Numbered from the stretch's first letter, positions 34,085 to 42,410 are shown. The stretch: 47,842 bases of DNA from CALMFQ01 sp964495595 (GCA_964495595.1 CAZBWH010000017.1:1-47842); one strand, 5' to 3'. Numbers and translations are program-made. The notes: generated from the letters alone by a model not told the origin.

Positions 34085-35832
34085 TACATCACCTCTTCGT
34101 GAACATGGGGTTCGGCCGCATCCGGCAATACAATGTTGGCCACTGGAGCATCATTCGGCACACCCAGAATGCGCAATGCACCCGTCATCACACTGGCAAA
34201 CACCGGCGCAGCCACTGTCCCTCCGTAGTATTGCCCGGCGGACGGCTCATCGATCATCACCGCAATGATCAGCCGCGGGTTGGTCGCCGGCGCAAAGCCG
34301 ACAAACGAGCCGATATACTTGTTCGCTGCATAACCACCGTGTTCCTGCTTGTGCGCCGTGCCGGTCTTGCCGCCGACATGGTAGCCAACGACCTGCGCTC
34401 GCTGCGCGGTACCTTCCGGGCTGACCACCATCTGCAACATCTTGCGAACCGCCACCGATGATTCGGTGGAAATCACCTTGTGCCCCGGCTGCGGGGCGGA
34501 TTGCTTGAAGAAGCTGACGGGCTTGATTTCGCCATCGTTGGTGAAAATCATGTAAGAGCGTGCCAACTGGATCAGCGAGACCGTAATGCCGTGGCCGTAC
34601 GACATAGTGGCCTGTTCGATCGGCTTCCAGGTTTTCCACGGGCGAACCCGGCCGGGAGATTCGCCAGGAAAGCCGGAGTGAGGAAGCTGACCGAATCCGA
34701 CGTTGGTAAACAGCTTCCAGTAGTATTCCGGCTCCAGCGACAAGGCCAGTTTCGATGCCCCGACGTTTGACGACACCTGAATCACCTGCTCGACAGTAAT
34801 CGTGCCATGAGGATGCGTATCGCGGATCAAGGCCGGGCCGATCGGCATGGTGCCATTTCCGGTAGCGACCAACGACTCGGGGCGGAACGTGCCCGCCTCC
34901 AGCGCACCGGCAGCGGCAAACGGTTTCAGCGTCGAGCCAGGCTCAAACATATCAGTCAAAGCCCGGTTACGCTTGCGCTCCAGCATGGCCCGATCAACCG
35001 GGCCACGGTAATTAGGGTTGTAGGAAGGCTGATTGGCCAGCGCCAGCACTTCGCCACTCTTGGCGTCCAGCACCACGATCGAGCCTGCCTTGGCACGGTG
35101 TTTTTCTACAGCAGCTTTCAGTTCGCGATATGCCAGATACTGGATCTTGCGGTCGAGCGCCAGCGTCAGGCTGGCCCCGTCCTGCGGCTTGACGATGCTG
35201 GTCACGTCTTCGACGATGTAGCCACGACGATCCTTGATCACATGACGGCTACCTGCCTTGCCTGCCAGCACACCGTTCTTGGTCAGCTCGATACCTTCTT
35301 GCCCAACGTTGTCGATACCAGTGGCACCAACGACATGCGCCATCACTTCGCCCGCCGGGTAGTAACGCCGATATTCTTCCTGCTTGAAAATACCCGGCAG
35401 TTTCAGCGCCATCACCTGATCGGCTACTTCAGGCTGTATCTGGCGTTTGAGGTAAACAAAAGTCCGTTTCTTATCGGCCAGTTTCTTGCCGACTTCGTCA
35501 GCGCGCATTCCCAGCATCCGGGCCAAGATATCGATCTGTTGCCGAGACAACGGCACATCCATTTCCGCCGGGCTGGCCCAGACCGACTGCATTGGCGTCG
35601 AGATCGCCAGCGGCTCGCCATGGCGATCAACGATCATGCCGCGGTTGGCCGGCAAAACCAGGGTACGGCTGTAACGCGCATCGCCCTGCTCCTGCAGGAA
35701 TTCGCGCTTGATCCCCTGCAGATAGAAGGCCCGGCCGATCAACGCAACAAAGCCGACGCCCAGCGCGGCCATCAGCGTGTAGCTGCGCCACTGCGGCAAT
35801 CGAACCGTCTTGTTTGCGTTGTCCGTATACAT
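34084..35832 (-). CDS. ftsI: Penicillin-binding protein 3 (septal transpeptidase FtsI)
   Basis: This class B transpeptidase cross-links septal peptidoglycan with FtsW. A short cytoplasmic tail and one membrane helix (about residues 18-38) precede the pedestal domain. The transpeptidase domain has all three active-site motifs: STLK in FEPGSTLKPF (nucleophile about S300), SSN in VSSNVGASK, and KTG in VGGKTGTAHKQ. The start at 35832 is preferred because AGGA lies five bases upstream. An ATG two codons earlier (35838) overlaps that signal. Length is 582 residues. It lies 38 bases after ftsL and shares a base with murE. Confidence 0.96.
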   Translation of the reverse strand: MYTDNANKTVRLPQWRSYTLMAALGVGFVALIGRAFYLQGIKREFLQEQGDARYSRTLVLPANRGMIVDRHGEPLAISTPMQSVWASPAEMDVPLSRQQIDILARMLGMRADEVGKKLADKKRTFVYLKRQIQPEVADQVMALKLPGIFKQEEYRRYYPAGEVMAHVVGATGIDNVGQEGIELTKNGVLAGKAGSRHVIKDRRGYIVEDVTSIVKPQDGASLTLALDRKIQYLAYRELKAAVEKHRAKAGSIVVLDAKSGEVLALANQPSYNPNYRGPVDRAMLERKRNRALTDMFEPGSTLKPFAAAGALEAGTFRPESLVATGNGTMPIGPALIRDTHPHGTITVEQVIQVSSNVGASKLALSLEPEYYWKLFTNVGFGQLPHSGFPGESPGRVRPWKTWKPIEQATMSYGHGITVSLIQLARSYMIFTNDGEIKPVSFFKQSAPQPGHKVISTESSVAVRKMLQMVVSPEGTAQRAQVVGYHVGGKTGTAHKQEHGGYAANKYIGSFVGFAPATNPRLIIAVMIDEPSAGQYYGGTVAAPVFASVMTGALRILGVPNDAPVANIVLPDAAEPHVHEEVM

Positions 35833-35870
35833 ACCCATCCTGTGGCCGACCAGCCTGGCCGCCCATCCAA

Positions 35871-36269
35871 TTACTGTGGTTCAGCCGCAGGCGCTGCCGC
35901 CCGCGGTTCCGGCGCGACCACAGGTTGTGCCGGAATGTCCGGTTTCGCCTCGACTGCCTTTGCAGCCGTTGGCTGCGCCGGCACTGATGGTCGTACAGCA
36001 GATACCGTCGCTCCCGGCATGACCTGAATTCGCGACGCATCGGGCACCACCATCTGCAATTGCCTTGATGCAATCGACTCGATCCGCGAATGCATCGCCC
36101 AGGTGCTTTGCTCCAGTTGCAACCGGCCCCACTCAACGTCCAGTTGGCCGGCCGCCTTTTGCGATTTTTGCAGCTCAATAAACAATTTGCGCGCCTTGTG
36201 TTGTGAAGTCACCACACTCAGCGCGCAGGCAATCAGTATCGCCAGCAACAACAGATTCAGGCGGGTCAT
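35871..36269 (-). CDS. ftsL: Cell division protein FtsL
   Basis: The 132-residue bitopic protein forms the FtsQLB complex with FtsQ and FtsB and activates FtsW-FtsI. The membrane helix begins almost at the N-terminus (residues 4-22, LNLLLLAILIACALSVVTS), so there is practically no cytoplasmic tail. A leucine- and glutamine-rich coiled coil follows (about 25-70), with the family pattern RIESIASRQLQMVVPDASRI. The last 45 residues are a proline- and alanine-rich tail that ends AAAPAAEPQ and is longer than usual. It overlaps rsmH by four bases. Confidence 0.93.
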   Translation of the reverse strand: MTRLNLLLLAILIACALSVVTSQHKARKLFIELQKSQKAAGQLDVEWGRLQLEQSTWAMHSRIESIASRQLQMVVPDASRIQVMPGATVSAVRPSVPAQPTAAKAVEAKPDIPAQPVVAPEPRAAAPAAEPQ

Positions 36270-37207
36270 AGCGGCACACCCGTCCGCTCCGCCACCCGCA
36301 TGATGGCGCTCCGGGCACGCGGGTTATTACGTATTTCGTCATCCCCTGGCTTGACTGGCTTGCCGATCAGCTTCAGCTTTGCGCCGGCCAGCTCAGCATG
36401 GCGAACCGGCAGCTTGGTCGGCAAATGATCACTTTCGGCGGCGTCTTTCATGAAGCGCTTGACGATGCGATCCTCCAGCGAATGAAAGCTGATGACCGCC
36501 AGCCGTCCACCCGTTTTCAGTACGCGCAGCGCCTGCGGCAACACTAGCGCCAGTTCCTCAAGCTCTTGATTGATGAAAATCCGTATAGCCTGAAAGCTTC
36601 GCGTCGCCGGGTCCTGGCCCGGTTCACGGCTGCGGACGTTCTGCGCCACGAGCTCGGCAAGCTGTCGAGTGGTAGCGATTGGCCGCTCCGCTCGGCGCGC
36701 AACAATCGCTCTTGCAATCTGTTTAGCAAACCGCTCTTCGCCATAATCCTTGATCACCCTGTAAATATCCGCCTCGTCGGCACTATTCAGCCATTGCGCC
36801 GCAGTCTGGCCTCGCGTGGTATCCATCCGCATGTCCAGCGGCGCATCGAACCGGAAACTGAAACCGCGCACAGCCTCGTCGATCTGTGGTGATGAAATTC
36901 CCAGATCAAGCAACACCCCATCAACTGCCTCAACCCCATGCTGCCGCAGCGCCTGAGCCAAACCGGAAAATCCCTGATGGATCACCATCAGCCGCGGGTC
37001 GGCCATCGCCTGGGCAGTGGCAATGGCCTGGGGATCCTTGTCAAAGACCAACAAACGCCCCCGGTCATCCAACTGCTCGAGAATCAGCCGGCTATGGCCA
37101 CCACGGCCAAACGTGCCGTCGACATACACCCCATCCGGCCTGATCGCCAAACCCTCGACCGCATCACGCAACAGCACCGTAACGTGCTGAAAACCGCTTT
37201 CTCTCAT
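36266..37207 (-). CDS. rsmH: 16S rRNA m4C1402 methyltransferase
   Basis: The 313-residue SAM-dependent enzyme N4-methylates C1402 of 16S rRNA. Family motifs are FQHVTVLLRDAVEGL at the start, the SAM site VDGTFGRGGHSRLIL, LLDLGISSPQIDEAVRGFSF, and the C-terminal LAVISFHSLEDRIVKRFM with the expected end NNPRARSAIMRVAERT. The ATG at 37207 was chosen at the start of the conserved region, seven bases after the mraZ stop. The open frame extends further upstream only as another frame of mraZ. Confidence 0.97.
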   Translation of the reverse strand: MRESGFQHVTVLLRDAVEGLAIRPDGVYVDGTFGRGGHSRLILEQLDDRGRLLVFDKDPQAIATAQAMADPRLMVIHQGFSGLAQALRQHGVEAVDGVLLDLGISSPQIDEAVRGFSFRFDAPLDMRMDTTRGQTAAQWLNSADEADIYRVIKDYGEERFAKQIARAIVARRAERPIATTRQLAELVAQNVRSREPGQDPATRSFQAIRIFINQELEELALVLPQALRVLKTGGRLAVISFHSLEDRIVKRFMKDAAESDHLPTKLPVRHAELAGAKLKLIGKPVKPGDDEIRNNPRARSAIMRVAERTGVPL

Positions 37208-37214
37208 ACCGGCA

Positions 37215-37652
37215 TCACAGCGCAATGCCATCCATCTGCCCGGCCAGCTCTTCGAGCGGAATCGCCATGGTGGCAGCGGTGCGGCGATCCCATTCGGCCG
37301 CATCCCACAACTCGAATTTGTTGCCCATGCCCACCAATGCAACTTCCTTGTCCAGCTTGGCCACCGCCCGTAAACGCGGCGACACCAGCAACCGGCCTGC
37401 ACTATCCAGCTCGACTTCTTCGGCATGACCAATGATCAGCCGCTTGATACCAGCCTGGGCGCCCGACAGCGCATTCAGTTTTTCGTACACCGGCAGCCAC
37501 TCGGGCTCAGGGTAGATCAGCAGACAGCCGGAAGGCTCGACGGTGACGATCAGCTTTCCCTCGCAACGGGCAAAAAGGGTATCGCGGTGCCTCGAAGGCA
37601 CCGACAACCTACCCTTTCCATCCAGATTCAGCGCGGAAACGCCACTAAACAT
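37215..37652 (-). CDS. mraZ: Transcriptional regulator MraZ
   Basis: The 145-residue protein has two SpoVT-AbrB type half-domains, each with the DxxGR core (LDGKGRLSVPSRHR near residue 10 and LDSAGRLLVSPRLR near 82). MraZ forms ring-shaped oligomers that bind tandem boxes in its own promoter and usually repress the dcw cluster. Such boxes are present just upstream here. It is the first gene of the cluster and begins MFSGVSALNLD, as in relatives. Confidence 0.97.
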   Translation of the reverse strand: MFSGVSALNLDGKGRLSVPSRHRDTLFARCEGKLIVTVEPSGCLLIYPEPEWLPVYEKLNALSGAQAGIKRLIIGHAEEVELDSAGRLLVSPRLRAVAKLDKEVALVGMGNKFELWDAAEWDRRTAATMAIPLEELAGQMDGIAL

Positions 37653-37688
37653 CGAGTTACTCCATCATGCTGCGGACGTGAAATTTCT

Positions 37689-37723
37689 CCCACAATTCAC
37701 CACTTTCACCCACTCTTTCCCAC
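37689..37723 (-). promoter_or_regulatory. MraZ operator: four GTGGG-type boxes at 10-bp spacing
   Basis: On the minus strand GTGGG, GTGGG, GTGGT and GTGGG occur at 37719-37723, 37709-37713, 37699-37703 and 37689-37693, each separated by five bases. One turn of the helix between repeats is the known arrangement for MraZ binding. The first box overlaps the -10 box of the promoter, which fits repression. Confidence 0.88.
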
Positions 37724-37750
37724 TATAGAGAAAAAAAAATGGCCGGTCAA
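37722..37750 (-). promoter_or_regulatory. Sigma-70 promoter of the dcw cluster
   Basis: On the minus strand TTGACC (37745-37750) and TATAGT (37722-37727) are 17 bases apart, each matching the consensus at 5 of 6 positions. The spacer holds a run of nine T. The transcript would start about 60 bases before mraZ, within the MraZ boxes. The rest of 37653-37961 holds the opposite-facing flgP promoter and no gene. Confidence 0.8.
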
Positions 37751-37901
37751 GGCGACAACAGGGCTTTTGCCTTTTGCAACAAAGGCTTATGGCAAAATTA
37801 CCACAAAGACAAATATCGTTAAAAAATATGCAGTTAGCACACACATCACAGAGTCGCTCTCAAGATCGCTGATCATCTACGATGAAACATGGCTGGCAGG
37901 C

Positions 37902-37928
37902 TAAAGAATCCGTGGCAACTGCCGACAA
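37902..37928 (+). promoter_or_regulatory. Sigma-28 (FliA) promoter of the FlgP-FlgT-like operon
   Basis: TAAAGAAT (37902-37909), an 11-base spacer, and GCCGACAA (37921-37928) match the flagellar sigma-28 consensus TAAAGTTT-N11-GCCGATAA at 13 of 16 positions with exact spacing. It lies 33 bases before the start codon at 37962. This is direct sequence support for flagellar regulation of the operon. Confidence 0.8.
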
Positions 37929-37961
37929 TGAAAAAACGAACACCTCCAGAGGATTGGCTTC

Positions 37962-38666
37962 ATGAAACTGACCAACATTGCGGCAATCGCACTATTCCTG
38001 CTGTCCCTGTCCGGCTGCACGATATTTGCTGTCGACGCAAACTGCGGCAGCGCCTGCAAGGGGTCGCGCATGACCGGGGCCATGCTGGGTGCGACGACCA
38101 TTACCCAGCAACCTGCCTGCTCGGGATCAACCTGCAGCAGCCAGACATCCAGCTGGGGGGTTTTCGCCGGAAAAGTCGCCACGGCCAACACGGCAACCGA
38201 ATGCCTGGATGGCACCTGCGCAACAGCCGCGACCGGGCCACGCACGGTCAAGCTGACTGCAACCGGCTATGGCGCATCCAGCAACTTTGATGCCTACACG
38301 CCTGGGCAACGCCGGCTGCTTGCCATGCGCGCATCCAAAGTTGATGCCTACCGCGCCCTGGCCGAGCAGATTCACGGCGTTCGAATTCGCGGCACCACAA
38401 CGGTGGGAGCCATGGTGGCGCAGAATGACAGCTACCGTGCCTATGTGGATGCTTACGTTCGCGGGGCACGAGTCATCAGCGTGACGCCGATGGCAGAAGG
38501 CAACTATGAAACCGAAGTAGAACTGGAACTGCCCGCGGGCTTTGTCGACCGGATGGCTTCTGCATCTGGATGCGATAATGGTGGATGTCGCGGTGGCAGT
38601 TGTTCGCTAACAGGAGCGGTGGGGCCAGGGTGTGCGTATAACAACGGGTTCTATTACGCCGACTGA
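37962..38666 (+). CDS. flgP: Cysteine-rich FlgP/LPP20-like lipoprotein
   Basis: The 234-residue product has a lipoprotein signal peptide with the lipobox LSGC (Cys19). Residues about 100-200 form an LPP20/FlgP-like domain: TATGYGASSNFDAYTPGQRR, MRASKVDAYRALAEQIHGV, YVRGARVISV and YETEVELELP. In Vibrio and Campylobacter FlgP is an outer-membrane lipoprotein that forms a basal disk or ring around the flagellar motor. This protein is longer and carries about ten extra cysteines in paired CX3-4C patterns on both sides of the domain (NCGSAC, ACSGSTC, ECLDGTC, GCDNGGC, SC, GC). GAGG precedes the ATG, and a sigma-28 promoter lies upstream. The function is by homology. Confidence 0.72.
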   Translation: MKLTNIAAIALFLLSLSGCTIFAVDANCGSACKGSRMTGAMLGATTITQQPACSGSTCSSQTSSWGVFAGKVATANTATECLDGTCATAATGPRTVKLTATGYGASSNFDAYTPGQRRLLAMRASKVDAYRALAEQIHGVRIRGTTTVGAMVAQNDSYRAYVDAYVRGARVISVTPMAEGNYETEVELELPAGFVDRMASASGCDNGGCRGGSCSLTGAVGPGCAYNNGFYYAD

Positions 38667-38674
38667 GTCGTTTC

Positions 38675-40066
38675 GTGACCCGCCATTTTCCGATGTCCCT
38701 GCCTGGCCGGCTGGTGCAACAGGCCAGAATGTCCCCGGTGTTGGGCTGCACGCTGCTGGCGAGCTTACTGCTCCTATGTCACGCCAGCATGGCGCCAGCC
38801 CAGACCATCCGGGCCGAAGGCACCGCCTCCGGCTCCGGAGAAACGATCGAGTTTCTCCGTTATCGCGCCATTCAGGACGCCCTCTGGAACGCCGGCTTGC
38901 AGGCCGGCGTGGCCATTTCCAGCCGCCACGGCAACCAGCAAGGCGGCGAGCAACGCATCTCGCCGCGTAGCGCCAATCGGTACCAGGTCGAGCGTGAATG
39001 GACCGATAACAGGCAACTCCGGGTGCAGATTGCAGCAGAATTCGACGACAGCCCCAACAGCAGTTGCAGCCAGCCGGGGCAGCGTCAGTACCGCAAGAGC
39101 ATTGCCAGCACCGGATTCCTGATCGTCAACCCACAACACGTCAGCGATCTGGACAATGTCTGGGAAGGTCTGCCAAGGGAATTGATGCGCCGGCTGGAGT
39201 CCGCCGCCAGCCTGCTGCCAACCGTAGTCACCCGTAGCAGCCTGTTTAGTAATCCAACCCCAGCCCAACGGTTCGAGGCCGACCCGGAACTGGTAAGGCG
39301 ACTGGCACAGACCAGCAACAGCCAGTTTGTGGTTGCCGGGCGGCTGCTGGATGCCGGAGTCAGTGCACACAAAACCCGGCCGCTGGCCGACTGGCAGGGC
39401 GACAGCGGGGTACCTGGACACAGCAGCCGGTTCGAACAGGGCTGGCAGAATGAGTCCGGCGGAACCACCCAGAGCGCCACGGTGCAGCTGCCCGGCATGC
39501 CTTGGCACATGGGAATTGCCAATCAGCCGTCCCAGCGGCGCATCGAGGTGGAATTACTGCTGTACGAAGGCGCCAGCGGCATTCTGCTGCAACGCATTCG
39601 CGCCGCAGAAACAGCGGTGGGCAAGGTTATGGTGGGAAGGGAGAACCCGTTTGGCTCGCAGCGGTATTATCAAAGCGACTTTGGCCAGGCGACCTCCCGG
39701 CTGCTCGATTCGCTGGCCCGGAAACTGGAACAGGCCACATCCTGCCTGCCAATGAATTCGCGTATCGTGCGGCTGGCCGGAAAAGAAGCACAGATCGACA
39801 GCGGCACCCTGCAAAACCTGCGGCCAGGGGATACACTGACCATATACGCACCTGATCGCAATGCCCCGGTATATGCCGGCGAACCCACCGTGCCGCTTGG
39901 GCTGCCTGAACAACCGATAGGCACCCTGACCATCCGTTCGGTACAGCCTCGCTTCTCCACCGGGATGATCAGGCCCTTTGCCGGCAAACGAATACAGGCA
40001 GGCGACACCGCCCGCTACGAAGAAACCCCGGCATCCGGGGAGCAAGGACAGGAGGCGACAGAATGA
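38675..40066 (+). CDS. flgT: FlgT-like flagellar assembly protein
   Basis: The product (463 residues from the GTG at 38675) has a signal peptide (LGCTLLASLLLLCHASMAPAQ). An N-terminal FlgT-like domain follows (TIRAEGTASGSGETIEFLRY, then AIQDALWNAG). The middle domain has ASTGFLIVNPQHVSDLDNVW and later NSQFVVAGRLLDAG, and the C-terminal SH3-like domain has KEAQIDSGTLQNLRPGDTL. In Vibrio FlgT is the periplasmic H-ring protein that stabilises the flagellar basal body. ATGs at 38693 and 38729 are alternative starts and no clear Shine-Dalgarno decides between them. It follows the FlgP-like gene by eight bases and overlaps the next gene by four, so all three share a transcript. Confidence 0.72.
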   Translation: MTRHFPMSLPGRLVQQARMSPVLGCTLLASLLLLCHASMAPAQTIRAEGTASGSGETIEFLRYRAIQDALWNAGLQAGVAISSRHGNQQGGEQRISPRSANRYQVEREWTDNRQLRVQIAAEFDDSPNSSCSQPGQRQYRKSIASTGFLIVNPQHVSDLDNVWEGLPRELMRRLESAASLLPTVVTRSSLFSNPTPAQRFEADPELVRRLAQTSNSQFVVAGRLLDAGVSAHKTRPLADWQGDSGVPGHSSRFEQGWQNESGGTTQSATVQLPGMPWHMGIANQPSQRRIEVELLLYEGASGILLQRIRAAETAVGKVMVGRENPFGSQRYYQSDFGQATSRLLDSLARKLEQATSCLPMNSRIVRLAGKEAQIDSGTLQNLRPGDTLTIYAPDRNAPVYAGEPTVPLGLPEQPIGTLTIRSVQPRFSTGMIRPFAGKRIQAGDTARYEETPASGEQGQEATE

Positions 40067-40494
40067 ACAGCATCCATCGACGCTCATGGTTTCCGGCACT
40101 GGCGCTGATCGCTGCGATGAGCAGCGCGCCACCGGCACTGGCGATCCGCCCGCTCGGCCCGCCATCGACCACCCACAAAGCGGCATTTGCGGCGCCAATA
40201 CATTCGCCCAGCCCGCGCAAGGCAGCGCACGCCCCGGCCAGCCACGCCGTCTCGCAGACAGACGGCAACACCCGCGAGATCCTGCGTGCGGCGCAGGCAC
40301 GCATCGCCAACTACCGGCATACGCCACGCCCAGCGCCGGCACCCGCCCCGGCGGGCAACCTGCACGTTAATCTTGACCAGCTTCACATCCCGAACCTGCC
40401 CGGCGCCGGCACCGGCATGGCACGCAGCACTACAGGCCGACCCTACTCGCAGGAAGAGCTCACCCGCACCTGGGTGCCTTACAGCTACCCCTGA
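40063..40494 (+). CDS. Secreted proline/alanine/histidine-rich protein of unknown function, third gene of the flagellar-type operon
   Basis: This 143-residue protein is not recognised. It has a signal peptide (WFPALALIAAMSSAPPALA, cut near residue 27). A low-complexity segment rich in P, A, H and S follows (about 30-65), then a short helical stretch (TREILRAAQARIANYRH), another proline-alanine run, and a C-terminal part LHVNLDQLHIPNLPGAG ending in SYSQEEL-like and WVPYSYP residues. It shows no match to FlgO. Its ATG overlaps the flgT-like stop by four bases, indicating translational coupling and a related job at the flagellar base or outer membrane. It ends 11 bases before the convergent CYTH-CHAD gene. 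Confidence 0.75.
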   Translation: MNSIHRRSWFPALALIAAMSSAPPALAIRPLGPPSTTHKAAFAAPIHSPSPRKAAHAPASHAVSQTDGNTREILRAAQARIANYRHTPRPAPAPAPAGNLHVNLDQLHIPNLPGAGTGMARSTTGRPYSQEELTRTWVPYSYP

Positions 40495-40505
40495 AGAACA
40501 GCGGC

Positions 40506-41990
40506 CTATTTCCAGAACGGCCGTGGCGGGTGCTGCAACACTGGCGTCATACGGGCTGCGCCACGGAGCCAGCCCTGCAGCAAGCCGCACAATTCAGCTT
40601 CATCCATCGAGGTGACCCGGGTACGCAAAGACTTGAGATGGGAGGCTGCGCGCTGCAGATCGTTGCCCTGCCCCAGCCGTTCCTGCCACACATGCAGCCA
40701 TTTGCTGTAGCTGTCAAACCGTTTGCCGTGAAACAGTGAAGCGGTCGCATCCAGCACATAGCGCTGGCGCTTGAGCAGGATACGGGTTCGGTGCAGCGCA
40801 TCGACATCGGCCGGATCAATGCGCTGCAATCGCTTGCGCAAGCGCTGATCGTTCGCCTCCAGGGCATTGACCACATAGGGCAATAGCGGCCCTCCAGTCA
40901 CGGTGTCGGCCAGCAGCGCACATTGGCGACCCAATGCCAGCAACAATGCCTGATAACGACAGGTTTCCAGGGCAGACCGGGCGTCAGAGCGGGCATCAGC
41001 CGCCGCTGTGGCAGCATAGTTGGCCAGCACCGGCGCGGCGGGATGACTGGCGAAGGCAGCCGAGGCCTCCGGCCAGACCGAGGCCAGCAAGACATCCCAG
41101 TCACGCGCATCACCCAACGTACAGCCCAGCCAGCGTAGTTCGCCGCGAAACCAGGCCAGATCGTCATCGGGCAGCAAACCGTTACCGAACACGCTGAACC
41201 AGGCCCGCAGCCGGCGAACCGCAACCCGCAACTGATGCAGATATTCGATCTCGCCCGGCTGCAACAGGAAGCCCGCCTCATTGGCCTGCAACTGCCCCAG
41301 CATCGATTGCGTAATCCGGATAAATGCATCGCGCAGGCTGATTTGCTGATCCAGCACCACCGGCGCGGCCTTTTGCGGCGCAGCCAGGGCAATCCCGCAG
41401 GCCAGCCGGTAGCCACGTTCAGCCTTGCTGGCGTTCTCCAGCCGCAGCGGGGCAACGTCGAGCAACTGCCGCGCCAGGCTGAACAACGCCACCACCGGGC
41501 CGGACAGCAACTCCAGCTCCAGTTCGCAGATCGGCTCACTGGCATCGCCGGCACGCACTTCGCCTCGATCCAGCGCCACCTCGATCTCAGCACCTTCCAG
41601 CCTCACCCGGCAAACGGCCCGGTGGAAATCGGTGTGGAACACCGGTTTCAGGCTGGCAGCCAGTACCGGGGAAAAGTAACGCGCCCAGACGGTGCCTGCC
41701 AGACCGGCAAACGACAGCTGCGGGCCAGCAACCGGGTATTCGATTTCCTGCCGGGCATGCAGGCCTCCGGCAGCATCCCCGCCACCGCCTTTCAGTGTCT
41801 GCAGCCAGCGCTCGCCATCACGCCGCAACCGCAAGCCGATGCGCGCCCCCTGCAGCTGGCGGTCTGGCGTATCGAAATAGATGTTTTCCAGGTGTTTCTT
41901 CTGCTGGCTACCCTTTTCTACCGAGGGCAAAGCGCGTAGCAGCCGATCGGCATCGGCGGGGTCAACCAGCAATTTGAGTTCGATTTCCAT
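40506..41990 (-). CDS. CYTH and CHAD domain protein (inorganic triphosphatase-like)
   Basis: The 494-residue product starts with the CYTH signature ExExK (MEIELKLLVD). An eight-strand tunnel domain runs to about residue 200 (IYFDTPDRQL, IGLRLRRDGERWLQTLKGG, ICELELELLSG). Residues about 215-480 form a CHAD helical domain with conserved histidines and arginines (YLHQLRVAVRRLRAWFSVF, then LHRTRILLKRQRYVLDA). Such proteins hydrolyse tripolyphosphate, and CHAD domains bind polyphosphate. The E. coli relative is YgiF. A GTG precedes the chosen ATG by one codon. It converges on the flagellar-type operon. Confidence 0.92.
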   Translation of the reverse strand: MEIELKLLVDPADADRLLRALPSVEKGSQQKKHLENIYFDTPDRQLQGARIGLRLRRDGERWLQTLKGGGGDAAGGLHARQEIEYPVAGPQLSFAGLAGTVWARYFSPVLAASLKPVFHTDFHRAVCRVRLEGAEIEVALDRGEVRAGDASEPICELELELLSGPVVALFSLARQLLDVAPLRLENASKAERGYRLACGIALAAPQKAAPVVLDQQISLRDAFIRITQSMLGQLQANEAGFLLQPGEIEYLHQLRVAVRRLRAWFSVFGNGLLPDDDLAWFRGELRWLGCTLGDARDWDVLLASVWPEASAAFASHPAAPVLANYAATAAADARSDARSALETCRYQALLLALGRQCALLADTVTGGPLLPYVVNALEANDQRLRKRLQRIDPADVDALHRTRILLKRQRYVLDATASLFHGKRFDSYSKWLHVWQERLGQGNDLQRAASHLKSLRTRVTSMDEAELCGLLQGWLRGAARMTPVLQHPPRPFWK

Positions 41991-42067
41991 CACGGCGGCC
42001 TGTTATGGCTGGGTAGCCGCACGGTTGCAGGCACAGCGACCAGCACGTAGGAAAAGCAGGAAAAGAA

Positions 42068-42394
42068 AGGTGAAGTCAGCCTGTAAGCCGGGTTCTGTCG
42101 AGGACAGTCATTCCTCTAGGCCAGCCGTTACCGGCAAGCTCAAGCAACCTACCCGCAGACTCAGCGAGCAACGTCAGCGTCTGCCTATTTGGTCTTGCTC
42201 CGGATGGAGGTTACCGCGTTTCACCCTTGACGACGCAAACGGGCGACTTTCGCCGCCCGCAGGTCGCCAAGACTCGTCTCTGTGGCCCTGTTCCTCGCCT
42301 CACGGCGGCCGGCCATTAACCGGCATCCTGCTCTGTGGAGCCCGGACTTTCCTCCCCCCGCCTTGCGGCAGGCAGCGACTGTCCGGCTGACTTC
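42068..42394 (-). ncRNA. rnpB: RNase P RNA (type A)
   Basis: Read on the minus strand, the 5' end GAAGTCAGCC pairs with the 3' GGCTGACTTC to form helix P1. Conserved core elements are present: GGGGAGGAAAGTCCGGGCTCC near the start (about 42340-42360), GGGTGAAACGCGGTAACC in the middle, and GACAGAACCCGGCTTA near the 3' end. The length of about 327 bases suits a bacterial type A RNA that processes tRNA 5' ends. Ends are estimated to within a few bases from P1. Open frames crossing the region are chance. Confidence 0.95.
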
Positions 42395-42401
42395 GGCGCG
42401 A

Positions 42402-42410
42402 AGTGTAGCA
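42402..42410 (-). promoter_or_regulatory. Extended -10 promoter of rnpB
   Basis: On the minus strand TGCTACACT, an extended -10 element (TGN plus TACACT), ends eight bases before the inferred 5' end of the RNase P RNA. No good -35 box is visible at the standard spacing, as is common for extended -10 promoters. Confidence 0.5.
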
